6,234 nucleotides of DNA from Victivallales bacterium (GTDB taxonomy: Bacteria > Verrucomicrobiota > Lentisphaeria > Oligosphaerales > Lenti-02): assembly GCA_018648945.1 (NCBI GenBank), contig JABGQJ010000199.1, positions 1 through 6,234 on the forward strand, read 5' to 3'. Made by a program: the position numbers and the translations under genes. A model generated the notes under the pieces. The model did no database searches. It was not told the DNA's origin and saw only the letters and a list, made by a program, of their open reading frames with translations. Positions 1 to 6,234 of the stretch are shown piece by piece (position 1 is the first letter of the stretch; each line of letters begins with the position of its first letter).

Positions 1-3000
1 TGGGCGGTATGAATGGCGACCAGCGGCTGCTCAGCGGCGGTCTTGGCCCATCCGGCGAGGGTGGCGATTGGGTGAACCTGTTCCCCGGCACGGGTGATGC
101 TGCCCATCCCGTCGATCAGGGCATCTGGGTCGATGCCACCGATATGCTGGCCAGCGGCTCTGCAGGCGTGCGGCTGTGGGCATGGCACTTCGACGGCGAC
201 TCCTCCTTCCTGGACGACGTGAAACTGTCCTCTTGGGACGAAACGCGTCAGCTTTCCTGGACCGAGACCGCGCCCTTGTCCATCAGCTCGGACTTCAATG
301 CCCGGACCCAGATCTATCTGGGCCGCTATCAGGATGCTCTTGCCATCCCTGACCTTGCGACCGTAGATGGCGATGCCGCCCCCTGCGATTGGGATGGGGA
401 CGGCGATCTGGATCTGGCCGTGACTTCTGCGGGCGGCACGCAGCTCTGGACGAACGCCGGCGGCACCAGCGGCTTCTCGGTGACCACGCGCGGCGCGTTG
501 CAGGCTGGGCATACGGTCCGCTGGCTCGATGCCAACGGGGACGGCCTCGTCGACCTGCTGGTCGGCGCCGACGCCGCCACGAAAATCTACGCCGGCGACG
601 GCGCGGGGAGCTTCGCCAGCGAGTTCGCCTCCCTCCCTGGTTGCCGGCGCAAGGCCGTGGCCGTGGCCGACTTCGACCGCGATGGTCGGCCGGACATTGC
701 CCTCGGGGGAATCCTCGGGACGACCATCCAACTGAATGGTCCCGGTGGCTTTCAGGAGCGGGATCTGGACCTGCCAACCATCGCTGTTCTCGGCAGCTCG
801 AGTGGCACCATCGCCGCCCACGATATGACTGGGGACGGCCTGCCCGATCTGATCCTCGCCGGGGCCGGCACGGTCACGAACGAGACCGCCGCCACCAAGC
901 TGTACCGCAATGCCGGACTCCCGCTCCGCTTCGAGGAGGTGGCAACCGGACTGCCCGATGTCCGAGCCCCCGCCGTGGCCATCGCGGACTGGGATGCCGA
1001 CGGCGACCCCGATCTGGCGATTGCCGGCTGCACGGAAGGTGACTGGACCCGCCTCTACCAGAACGATGGCTCGGGCAATCTCACCGAGCACGACACGGAG
1101 CTACCCCCTCTCCGCGCTGGCGAGATCCGCTGGTGCGACCTGGATGCCGATGGCAAACCGGATCTGGTCGGTACCGGCGCGACCTCCGAGCTGTATGGCG
1201 ACATAACCCAGCGCGCCCCCGATACCATCGCGGTCCTGAACCGAGGGGATGGTACGTTCACGGACTTCGGCCTGCCCGTGCCAGACGTCTATCGCGGCTT
1301 CCTCCAGGCACGAGACCTGACCGGGGATGCCAACCCGGACCTGTTAGTTGCGGGCACCACCACCTGGGTGGGCGAGAGCGATACGGCCAAGCTCTCGTGC
1401 GGTCTGTACGACTACAGCATTTCGCTGCCGGGGCTCTTCCCGGTCAATGCGTCACCAACCCCTCCCGCCACTCTCAGTGCCGCCCACGACGGGCACGGCA
1501 TTCTCACCTTCACTTGGGGCGATGGGGCGGATGACACGACTCCCGTCGCCGGTCTGAGCTACGAACTGCGCTGCGGTACGACCGCTGGTGCTGGCAACAT
1601 TATCCACGGTGAAATGGGCCAGTCCGGCCTCCAGTTGCGCGAGCCCCCGACCGGCACGCTGCACTGGCAGGTGCGTAGCATCGATGCCGCCCGGGTGCCG
1701 TCCCCCTGGAGCACGGCACGGGAAACCGTGGTCCCGGCCTACTCCGCCCAATACCGCCTGGAACTGGCTGTCTCTCCGGCGGGCAGCGGCGCCCTAGCCG
1801 CCAACCCGCCGGGACCGCTCTTCACTGCCGGGACTTCCGTCACGCTCACGGCCACGCCCGCCCCCGGTTTCCAGTTCTCGGGCTGGGCAGGCGACACCGC
1901 TGGGCTTACGCGCAGTACGGGTGCCATCCTCACCATCGGCGAGCATCGCTGGATTCAGGCCCAGTTTGCGCCGATCCCCAACCCCGTCCATCCCACATGG
2001 TCTCTGGTTGCGGACCCATTGCTGTCACCGGCTGGATACTGGAGCACGACCGGGCACACCCTCGAGTCCTTCGCTGGCCAACTCGTGCGGTTGGCGGGGG
2101 AAGGAGGCTGGGCACCGCGTACGCCCCAGGACTGGGTCATGGCATCCAGCGATGACGGGAACACCTGGCGGAGCGTTTTCCTGGACGGGTCGACCCCAGT
2201 CGCCCGCTACAACCACTCCTCGGCAGTGTTCGACGGGAAACTGTGGTTGGTGGGGGGCATTGGCAGTGGCGGCACATGGCTGACTGATGTCTGGCACACG
2301 ACCGACCTGGTTCATTGGACCCAAACCCCCGCATCTGCCCCTTGGACCGGACGGGATGGAGGCAGCCTGGTAGTGGCGGGAGGCAAGCTCTGGTTCCTCG
2401 GCGGCGGGCGTTGGGGACAGCGGGATGCAGACGTGTGGCATAGCCCGGATGGCGTCACGTGGACTGCCGTTCCCACCCCCGCGCCCTGGTCGCAATCTCA
2501 CATTCCCGGCGACACCACCTCCCCCTGGGCCGTGGCCGGTGTGTCCGTGCGCGCTACCGTCTTGGACGATGTGCTCTACGCGACGGACGGCGCGAGCGTC
2601 TGGCGTAGCCCAGATGGCGTGAACTGGACCCTCAAAGCCATGGAGCCCGACCCCATCATCCCGCTGCCGGAAGGCGTGACGGCATCGCCCTTCGCCCCCC
2701 TGCAGAAATTCGGCTTCGCCGTATTCGATGGCCAGCTTGTCATCCTCGGCGGCGAGAACTGGCGGCTGGGCGAGACCAAAAACGATGTCTGGAGCTCCAG
2801 CAACGGCAGCGACTGGTCGCGCACCGCCCCGGTCACCCGTGCCCATTGGGACCCGCAGGAAACCCCCGCCGCCTGCCTGCACAACGGCAAGCTGTTCCTC
2901 GTCAGCGGCGAGAGTGCCGCCGGGGCGGCCATCGGGGACGTCTGGTCCTGCTCCCCCGGCGTGATGCCCGGTGGCATGGGTGCTCTGGAACTGGAGGCAA

Positions 3001-6000
3001 CGCCGCTCAGTCCCTGGGTCGGCGGCACCACCGAACCGCCGCCGGGTTCCTATGTGGGCAACCTGGGGTCGATTCTCGAACTCCGTGCCGTGCCCTCCTA
3101 CGGCTACGCGCTGGACCACTGGGAAGGCCCCGTCAGCGATGACGGCGACGGAGATCCCACCACGATGAACGTTGCCCTGTCCGCCACGGAGACGCGGGTC
3201 AAGGCCGTCTTCACCTTTGCCACCACCCGCCTGACCGTGCGTACGGAGCCATACCGCGCTGGGCACACCACTCCCGAGGAGCAGACGGCCTACACCTATC
3301 CGCCAGACCAATACGTCGATCTCTCTGCCGTGGCCAAGCAAGGATACACGTTCAGTCACTGGACCGGCCCGGTGGAGGACGCCAATTCGGACCGCACAAG
3401 GGTGTTTATGGACACCGCGCATGAAGTGGTGGCCGTGTTCCTGGCGATGCCCGTCCGGGACCGCATGTCCTGCGCCACCGACTGGGCGGCCGTGGTCCGT
3501 CCCGACGGCACGGTCTGGGGCGTGGGGAACAACGCCAACTCCCAGATGGGGCACGCCCTCTCCATCGATGAACCTGCCGAGTTCTGGCCCGTAGCCCTGA
3601 CCACAGGCGTCAGCCAAGTCTATGTGGAGGACGACGGCGCGAAGGCCGTCTTGGTCGATGGCACCATCCAGGCCTGGGGAACGAGGTTCCACCACTACGA
3701 GCTTGGGGTGAGACCACATGCTTCGACCAACCTGACCAATGTCGCCCAATGCACTGGGGACACCAATCTGAGCGCCGCCTATCGCAAGTCCGATGGCATG
3801 CTCTGCAACTACTTGGACGAGCCGATGGGGAAGGTCTTTGGGGACGGTGAACTGGACGATGTGATCGACATCTCCGGGCGGGGTGACAGCCACTTCGCGG
3901 TGCAGGCCGGCGGCAAACTCTTCGCCTGGGGAAGCAACCTCGCCGGGCAACTGGGCATCGCCAACATCCAGTCTGCCGGTTCGCCACGCGAAGTGCCTGG
4001 CATCGATCGCGTCTACTGTACAGTCAGCGGCTTCGATGCCCTGCATCCCTTCGTGCTCGCCCTGCGCGACGACGGCACGGTCTGGAGTTGGGGCGATCCC
4101 CGCGGCGGCCAGTTGGGCCGGACAATCACCCGCGCCGTCCCCGCCGATCCCCCGGCCGCGATTCCTGGACTGGCGAATGTCATGAAGGTGGCGGCAGGGG
4201 CAACCCATGCCCTGGCTCTCACCCACACCGGCGAACTGTATGCCTGGGGGGGCAACCATTTCGGCCAGTTGGGCACGGGCACGTTCGACAACGCCGCCAC
4301 CCCCATCCTGATCCCAACCCCGGCCGCCGTCACCGATGTGGCGGCGGGGCCGTTCTACACCTTGCTCCATCTGGCCGACGACACCTACTACTGGATGGGG
4401 GCCACGCCGGGCGACGCGAGCGCCCCGTTGACCGTGCCCACCGCCATCGTGGGACTTGGGGCCGGAACCACCCGCGGGCAGTTGACCACAGTCGAGGACC
4501 CGACCGAGACGGACGGCGAGATCTACCCGCCCGAAGGCGTCCATCCGGTCATTCTGAACCGCCCGGTCCGCTTCCAGGCGACCGACGGCGCGCGCTATGT
4601 CTTCGCCCACTGGTCTACGCTTGACACCGATCCCGCCATGCAACTGACCCTCACGGGGGATACCACGGTCACTGCCCGCTTCCGCTTCGCCTACGACGCC
4701 ATGGCCAGATTGACCATCGACGTGGCGGGCAACGGCTCCGTGAATCCCGCGCCCGGTGAGCACGAGTATGCTCCCGGTACCGTCCTGACTGTCACTGCCC
4801 TGCCCGCTGCGGGCCATGCATTCTCCCACTGGGAAGGAGCGGTCGCCGAGGTAGATGCCAGCCGCACAACCGTGCTGATGGATCGGGACCAGACCGTGCG
4901 GGCGTGCTTTGAGCCCATTCCGCAGGATGTGCCGCCGTGCGTGGTCACGGGGCTGACCAGCTACTACGACGGGATGTTCTTGCGCACGGATACGTCTGTC
5001 CATGGGTGCCGGGCGAGCGGCGGCACCGGCTTCGTGCGGATCAACGCCGACAACGACCCGATGACCGGGGTTCTGCGCCTTGCCCTCGGCAAGGGAGGGC
5101 TGGCCATGGCGCTCCGTCTGGACAGCACGATCTGGACCTGGGGCGGCGATCCCATAGCGGCAGGGCAAGACCTGTTGCCCAGCGATACCGTGTTCTTCCC
5201 CGGCGAGGTGGTCGAAGCCACAGGGGCGCTGCGCAACGTGGTGGACATCAGCGCCGGCGATGACTTCGGATTGGCTCTGCTGGGGGACGGCACGCTCCGC
5301 ACCTGGGGTGCCAACGACGTGGGGCAGCTCGGGCACTCGCTTACCGATAGCGCCGTGCCTCTGGCCCGGCCCGTCGTCGCGGCGGACGGCAAGCCTCTCA
5401 CGCCGGTCACGGCGGCAAGCTGTGGCAGCGATTTCGTCGTGGTTTCCCAGGAAGATGGCACAGTCCAGGCCTGGGGAGAGAACAGTCAAGGCCAGCTGGG
5501 CACGCAGGCGGTCGCCAGCAGCGGCGTGCCGATCACCGTAACTGGCCTCACGGGGATCGTCGATGTGGCGGCGGGACAAGACTTCGCGGCAGCGCTCGAT
5601 GCCTTCGGCCGAGTCTGGACCTGGGGTCGCAACGATCTCGGGCAATGCGGGCACAGCACGCGTGCCGCCATCGAGGCCCCCGGATTGGTTTCAGGTCTGC
5701 CGCCAATCGCTGAACTGGCGTTGGGCGAAGCACACGCGCTGGCTCGGGACCGGGATGGTGGCGTCTGGGCCTGGGGCAGCGGGTCGGGTGGGCGTCTGGG
5801 CAATGGCGGCACGGCTGACAGTCCAGTACCCGTCCGCGTGAAAGACCCCGTCGGCACCGGCTTCCTCGCCAACATTGTGGCCCTGGATTGCGCCGTGTTC
5901 TCCTACGCCATCGGCGCGGACGGCACGCTGTATTCCTGGGGGTTTTCCGACTTCTCCGGCCCCGCCACCAAGCCGGAAGCAACGGCGACCGTGGGTGCCA

Positions 6001-6234
6001 GCGATCCAGAGACAAGTTCCCTGCACGCGCTTTCGCTCGAGTGTTTCCCCCCCGAAGGAGGCACGTTGTCGCCGGGAGCGGGCACGCTCTTCCTCTCCCA
6101 CGGCACGTTCGTGACCGTCAGCGCTGTGCCGAATCCAGGCTACCGCTTCCTCTATTGGCAGGAGAGCGTTTCCACCACAACCGAACGCGTGCTGGGGTTG
6201 CGCCTGACCGGCAATATGCGGATCACGGCTCGCT
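1..6234 (+). CDS. Giant multi-propeller repeat protein, internal fragment open at both ends
   Basis: One uninterrupted frame (codons starting at 3, 6, 9 ... 6231) gives 2,077 residues with no stop; bases 1-2 finish an upstream codon and 6234 begins the next one. The first ATG, at 9, is not a believable start: only eight bases precede it, no signal peptide follows, and the peptide there already looks like mid-domain sequence. Module order is beta-sandwich tail, seven-loop FG-GAP propeller, FN3-like domain, InlB-type repeat, kelch-like propeller, two InlB repeats, RCC1 propeller, two InlB repeats, RCC1 propeller, InlB repeat. These families are mostly extracellular in bacteria and mediate binding or spacing; no enzyme motif was found. 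Secretion signal and surface anchor, if present, lie outside the window. Codon use is uniform and GC-rich throughout, and domains follow one another in frame, so I see no frameshift or decay. The exact function is unknown. A database name would probably be 'InlB B-repeat / RCC1 / VCBS repeat-containing protein'. Confidence 0.95.
3..233 (+). other. Probable C-terminal part of a beta-sandwich (jelly-roll-like) domain
   Basis: Residues 1-77 precede the first recognisable propeller. The stretch has alternating hydrophobic strands (WVNLF, GIWVDATDML, VRLWAWHFDGD) and ends with SFLDDVKL. A closing strand with an '(I/L)DDV' signature after a 'W-H-x-DGD' type loop is what MAM-like and other jelly-roll domains often show at their C-terminal edge. 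The N-terminal half would lie before the window, so the fold cannot be confirmed. This is inference from pattern. It could also be an unrelated all-beta linker domain. Confidence 0.35.
234..374 (+). other. Linker or degenerate first strands before the FG-GAP propeller
   Basis: Residues 78-124 (beginning WDETRQLSW) match no family I recognise. The segment ends with 'IPDLATVDGDAA' just before the first intact calcium loop. It could supply the outer strand that closes the following seven-loop propeller, or be a simple linker. It lacks the DxDGDG loop, so I did not count it as an FG-GAP repeat. Confidence 0.4.
375..1421 (+). repeat. FG-GAP/VCBS-type beta-propeller, seven calcium-loop repeats
   Basis: Residues about 125-473 hold seven copies of the Asp-rich loop that binds calcium in integrin-alpha-type FG-GAP repeats: DWDGDGDLD (129-137), DANGDGLVD (176-184), DFDRDGRPD (223-231), DMTGDGLPD (274-282), DWDADGDPD (329-337), DLDADGKPD (379-387) and DLTGDANPD (438-446). 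Spacing is 47-59 residues. Each loop is followed by a hydrophobic strand with small residues (LAV, LLVG, IALGG, LILAG, LAIAG, LVGTG, LLVAG), and most repeats by an aromatic 'xLYxN-G' strand such as LYRNAG and LYQNDG. Seven repeats fit the seven-bladed propeller known for this family. Loops 4 and 7 have Thr in place of the second Asp, and loop 7 also has Ala for the second Gly, so their calcium affinity may be weaker. These modules are usually extracellular. The ligand is unknown. Confidence 0.93.
1455..1739 (+). other. Fibronectin-III-like domain following the FG-GAP propeller
   Basis: Residues 485-579 begin with a Pro-rich entry (SPTPPATLSA), then show LTFTWGDG, a loop with DDTTPVAGLSYELRCGTT, and close with GTLHWQVRSIDAA and a PWS turn. 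The conserved Trp of strand B (FTW), the Tyr-x-Leu-Arg of strand C and the W-x-V-x-(A/S)-x-D of strand F are the usual FN3 marks. The 'DDxTPxxGLxYxLRxGTT' wording resembles the FN3-like module that often follows VCBS/FG-GAP propellers in bacterial surface proteins. Such domains usually act as rigid spacers or weak glycan- or protein-binding modules. Confidence 0.72.
1749..1976 (+). repeat. InlB-type bacterial repeat 1
   Basis: Residues 583-658 have the usual order of this divergent InlB B-repeat-like module of about 75 residues: an opening strand (LELAVSPAGSGAL), 'NPPGP-FTAGTSVTLTATPAPGFQFSGW' with the key Trp at 628, an acidic GD turn, and a closing 'IQAQFAPIP' strand. Family knowledge: these are small beta-grasp-like spacer modules common in secreted proteins. 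The copy separates the FN3-like domain from the kelch-like propeller. Confidence 0.88.
1998..2957 (+). repeat. Kelch-like beta-propeller with Asp-box-like hairpins, about six blades
   Basis: Residues about 666-985 contain repeated 'hydrophobic strand, Gly-Gly, ... D-V-W-x-(S/T)-x-D-G-x-x-W' units. The Gly-Gly or equivalent turns are at LVGG (751-752), FLGG (800-801), ILGG (916-917) and LVSG (968-969), with an earlier RLAGEG near 698. The second half of each blade is VMASSDDGNTW (713-722), DVWHTTDLVHW, DVWHSPDGVTW (811-820), SVWRSPDGVNW (866-875) and DVWSSSNGSDW (929-938); the last blade ends at DVWSC. Blade 4 lacks the Gly-Gly turn and is short. The count is best read as six, although the edges are uncertain. 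SSDDGNTW at 715-722 fits the sialidase Asp-box pattern SxDxGxTW, but no sialidase active-site arrangement is evident. A binding role is more likely than catalysis. I see no basis to call galactose oxidase activity. Confidence 0.82.
2979..3212 (+). repeat. InlB-type bacterial repeat 2
   Basis: Residues 993-1070: opening strand LELEATPLSPWVGGTT, a Pro-rich turn, 'LELRAVPSYGYALDHWEGPV' carrying the family's H-W-x-G core (Trp 1040), an acidic DDGDGDP loop, and the closing strand RVKAVF. The acidic loop is longer than in the other copies. It follows directly on the kelch-like propeller and is joined to repeat 3 by a three-residue linker, making the first tandem InlB pair. Confidence 0.86.
3222..3446 (+). 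repeat. InlB-type bacterial repeat 3
   Basis: Residues 1074-1148: TTRLTVRTEP, then 'PPDQYVDLSAVAKQGYTFSHWTGPV' with Trp 1120, then SDRTRVFMD and the closing EVVAVF. The core FSHWxGxV followed by SxRTxVxMD is also seen in repeat 5, which is likewise the second member of a pair and lies just before an RCC1 propeller. This positional match suggests that the pair-plus-propeller unit was duplicated. Confidence 0.9.
3456..4451 (+). repeat. RCC1-type beta-propeller A, seven repeats (one degenerate)
   Basis: Residues about 1152-1483 contain RCC1 repeats of the form 'AaGxxHxxAL-xxGxxxxWGxNxxGQLG'. The conserved Trp before Gly occurs at 1172 (VWGVGNN), 1225 (QAWGTRF), 1309 (FAWGSNLAGQLG), 1363 (WSWGDPRGGQLG) and 1415 (YAWGGNHFGQLG), and as YWMG at 1464. 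A further blade around 1255-1278 (AAYRKSDGMLCNYL) keeps the strand pattern but lacks the WG. Spacing of roughly 40-54 residues and a count of seven fit the seven-bladed RCC1 fold. In bacteria this fold includes the secreted protein-binding propeller BLIP-II, so protein binding is a plausible but unproven role. Nothing suggests the eukaryotic Ran exchange activity. Confidence 0.92.
4467..4688 (+). repeat. InlB-type bacterial repeat 4 (divergent)
   Basis: Residues 1489-1562: TTRGQLTTVEDPTETDGEIYPPEG, then RPVRFQATDGARYVFAHW (Trp 1537), and the closing DTTVTARF. The usual W-x-G is replaced by W-S-T and the following loop is short, so this is the least typical copy. The 'Y-x-F-x-H-W' core, the length and the closing strand support the assignment. 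It is the first member of the second InlB pair. Confidence 0.72.
4701..4922 (+). repeat. InlB-type bacterial repeat 5
   Basis: Residues 1567-1640: ARLTIDVAGNGSVNPAPGEHEY, 'APGTVLTVTALPAAGHAFSHWEGAV' (Trp 1610), then ASRTTVLMD and the closing strand VRACFEPIP. This is the closest copy to the textbook module. It shares FSHWxGxV and SRTxVxMD with repeat 3. The exit 'FEPIP' resembles the exit 'FAPIP' of repeat 1; both lead into a propeller. Confidence 0.92.
4938..5963 (+). repeat. RCC1-type beta-propeller B, seven repeats (first degenerate)
   Basis: Residues about 1646-1987. Six clear repeats have the WG signature: WTWGGD (Trp 1713), LRTWGANDVGQLG (1768), QAWGENSQGQLG (1824), WTWGRNDLGQCG (1874), WAWGSGSGGRLG (1924) and YSWGFSDFSG (1979). 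Spacing between successive Trp residues is 50-56. An earlier blade around 1649-1680 (VVTGLTSYYDGMFLRTDTSVHG) has the strand pattern without WG and brings the count to seven. Preceding strands such as ISAGDDFGLAL, VAAGQDFAAAL and LALGEAHALA match the family. Propeller B keeps the repeat consensus better than propeller A. The two differ widely in loops, so they are not a recent copy of each other. Confidence 0.92.
5964..6020 (+). other. Short linker between RCC1 propeller B and InlB repeat 6
   Basis: Residues 1988-2006 are rich in Ala, Thr, Pro, Ser and Glu, with no predicted core residues. This fits a flexible connector after the last RCC1 blade. The equivalent linker after propeller A is shorter. 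Confidence 0.5.
6021..6234 (+). repeat. InlB-type bacterial repeat 6, cut by the window edge
   Basis: Residues 2007-2077 and beyond: LHALSLECFPPEGGTLSPGAG, then FVTVSAVPNPGYRFLYW (Trp 2052), then a TTTERVLGL strand and 'MRITAR', where the usual closing phenylalanine would be the next codon. The module is essentially complete, and the gene continues in frame past the window. Confidence 0.85.

Noticed and set aside
9..11. ATG as a possible start of the gene
   Set aside because: No room for a visible ribosome binding site, no signal peptide or hydrophobic N-terminus after it, and the sequence around it reads as mid-domain.
389..1042. A + strand frame of 217 codons in another register
   Set aside because: Its product is very Arg/Gly-rich, the usual result of reading GC-rich coding DNA out of frame. 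It lies inside the FG-GAP propeller, whose seven motifs are in the main frame.
2145..2168. Sialidase (Asp-box enzyme)
   Set aside because: Only one strict Asp-box is present, and I could not see the arginine triad, Tyr/Glu pair or FRIP-type motif expected of a sialidase.
4088..4624. A + strand frame of 178 codons in another register
   Set aside because: Arg-, His- and Pro-rich out-of-frame product lying over the end of RCC1 propeller A and InlB repeat 4, both of which are clear in the main frame.
2025..5654. Antisense open frame of about 1,209 codons with a GTG start
   Set aside because: It is the exact codon-register mirror of the + gene and exists because TTA, CTA and TCA are avoided. Its product is rich in Gly, His, Arg and Pro, has no domain I recognise, and overlaps strongly supported repeat domains.
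3456..5963. Recent tandem duplication of the RCC1 propeller at DNA level
   Set aside because: Only short identical stretches are seen, such as the 14-base gatgtggcggcggg at 4335 and 5562. They encode the conserved DVAAG strand. Loops and blade lengths differ widely, so any duplication is old.
375..6234. CRISPR array or other DNA-level direct repeats
   Set aside because: The periodicities are protein-level repeats of 40-80 residues with diverged DNA. There are no identical repeats of 25-40 bases with unique spacers.

Overview
The whole window is the interior of one very large protein gene on the + strand. The frame whose codons start at position 3 is read without a stop to position 6233. That is 2,077 residues, with neither the start nor the stop codon inside the window. 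In this frame residue n begins at base 3n, and all residue numbers below use that rule. I see no intergenic gap, promoter, ribosome binding site, terminator, RNA gene, mobile element or CRISPR array, and no sign of a second gene on either strand.

The protein is a string of repeat modules typical of secreted or surface-exposed bacterial proteins. In order: the probable tail of a beta-sandwich domain (1-77) and a linker; an FG-GAP/VCBS (integrin-alpha-like) propeller with seven Asp-rich calcium loops (about 125-473); a fibronectin-III-like domain (485-579); InlB-type bacterial repeat 1 (583-658); a kelch-like propeller with Asp-box-like hairpins (about 666-985); InlB repeats 2 and 3 (993-1070, 1074-1148); RCC1 propeller A (1152-1483); InlB repeats 4 and 5 (1489-1562, 1567-1640); RCC1 propeller B (1646-1987); and InlB repeat 6 (from 2007, running off the window). 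So there are four propellers of three sequence families, with InlB-type modules as the recurring spacers from the FN3-like domain onward. No catalytic domain is recognisable. A structural, adhesive or ligand-binding role at the cell surface or outside the cell is the most economical inference.

The organism cannot be fixed from one gene. The sequence is visibly GC-rich with strongly GC-biased third positions. TTA, CTA and TCA codons are almost absent: I count six in 2,077 codons. Giant proteins mixing VCBS, InlB-type, kelch and RCC1 repeats are common in the Planctomycetes-Verrucomicrobia-Lentisphaerae-Kiritimatiellae group and in some uncultured lineages. I suggest such a bacterium only tentatively.

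The most interesting feature is the higher-order order of modules. After the kelch propeller the gene reads [InlB-InlB-RCC1][InlB-InlB-RCC1][InlB...]. This looks like a repeating super-module and predicts what should lie just downstream. The long stop-free antisense frame (2025-5654) is explained by codon avoidance and is not called as a gene.
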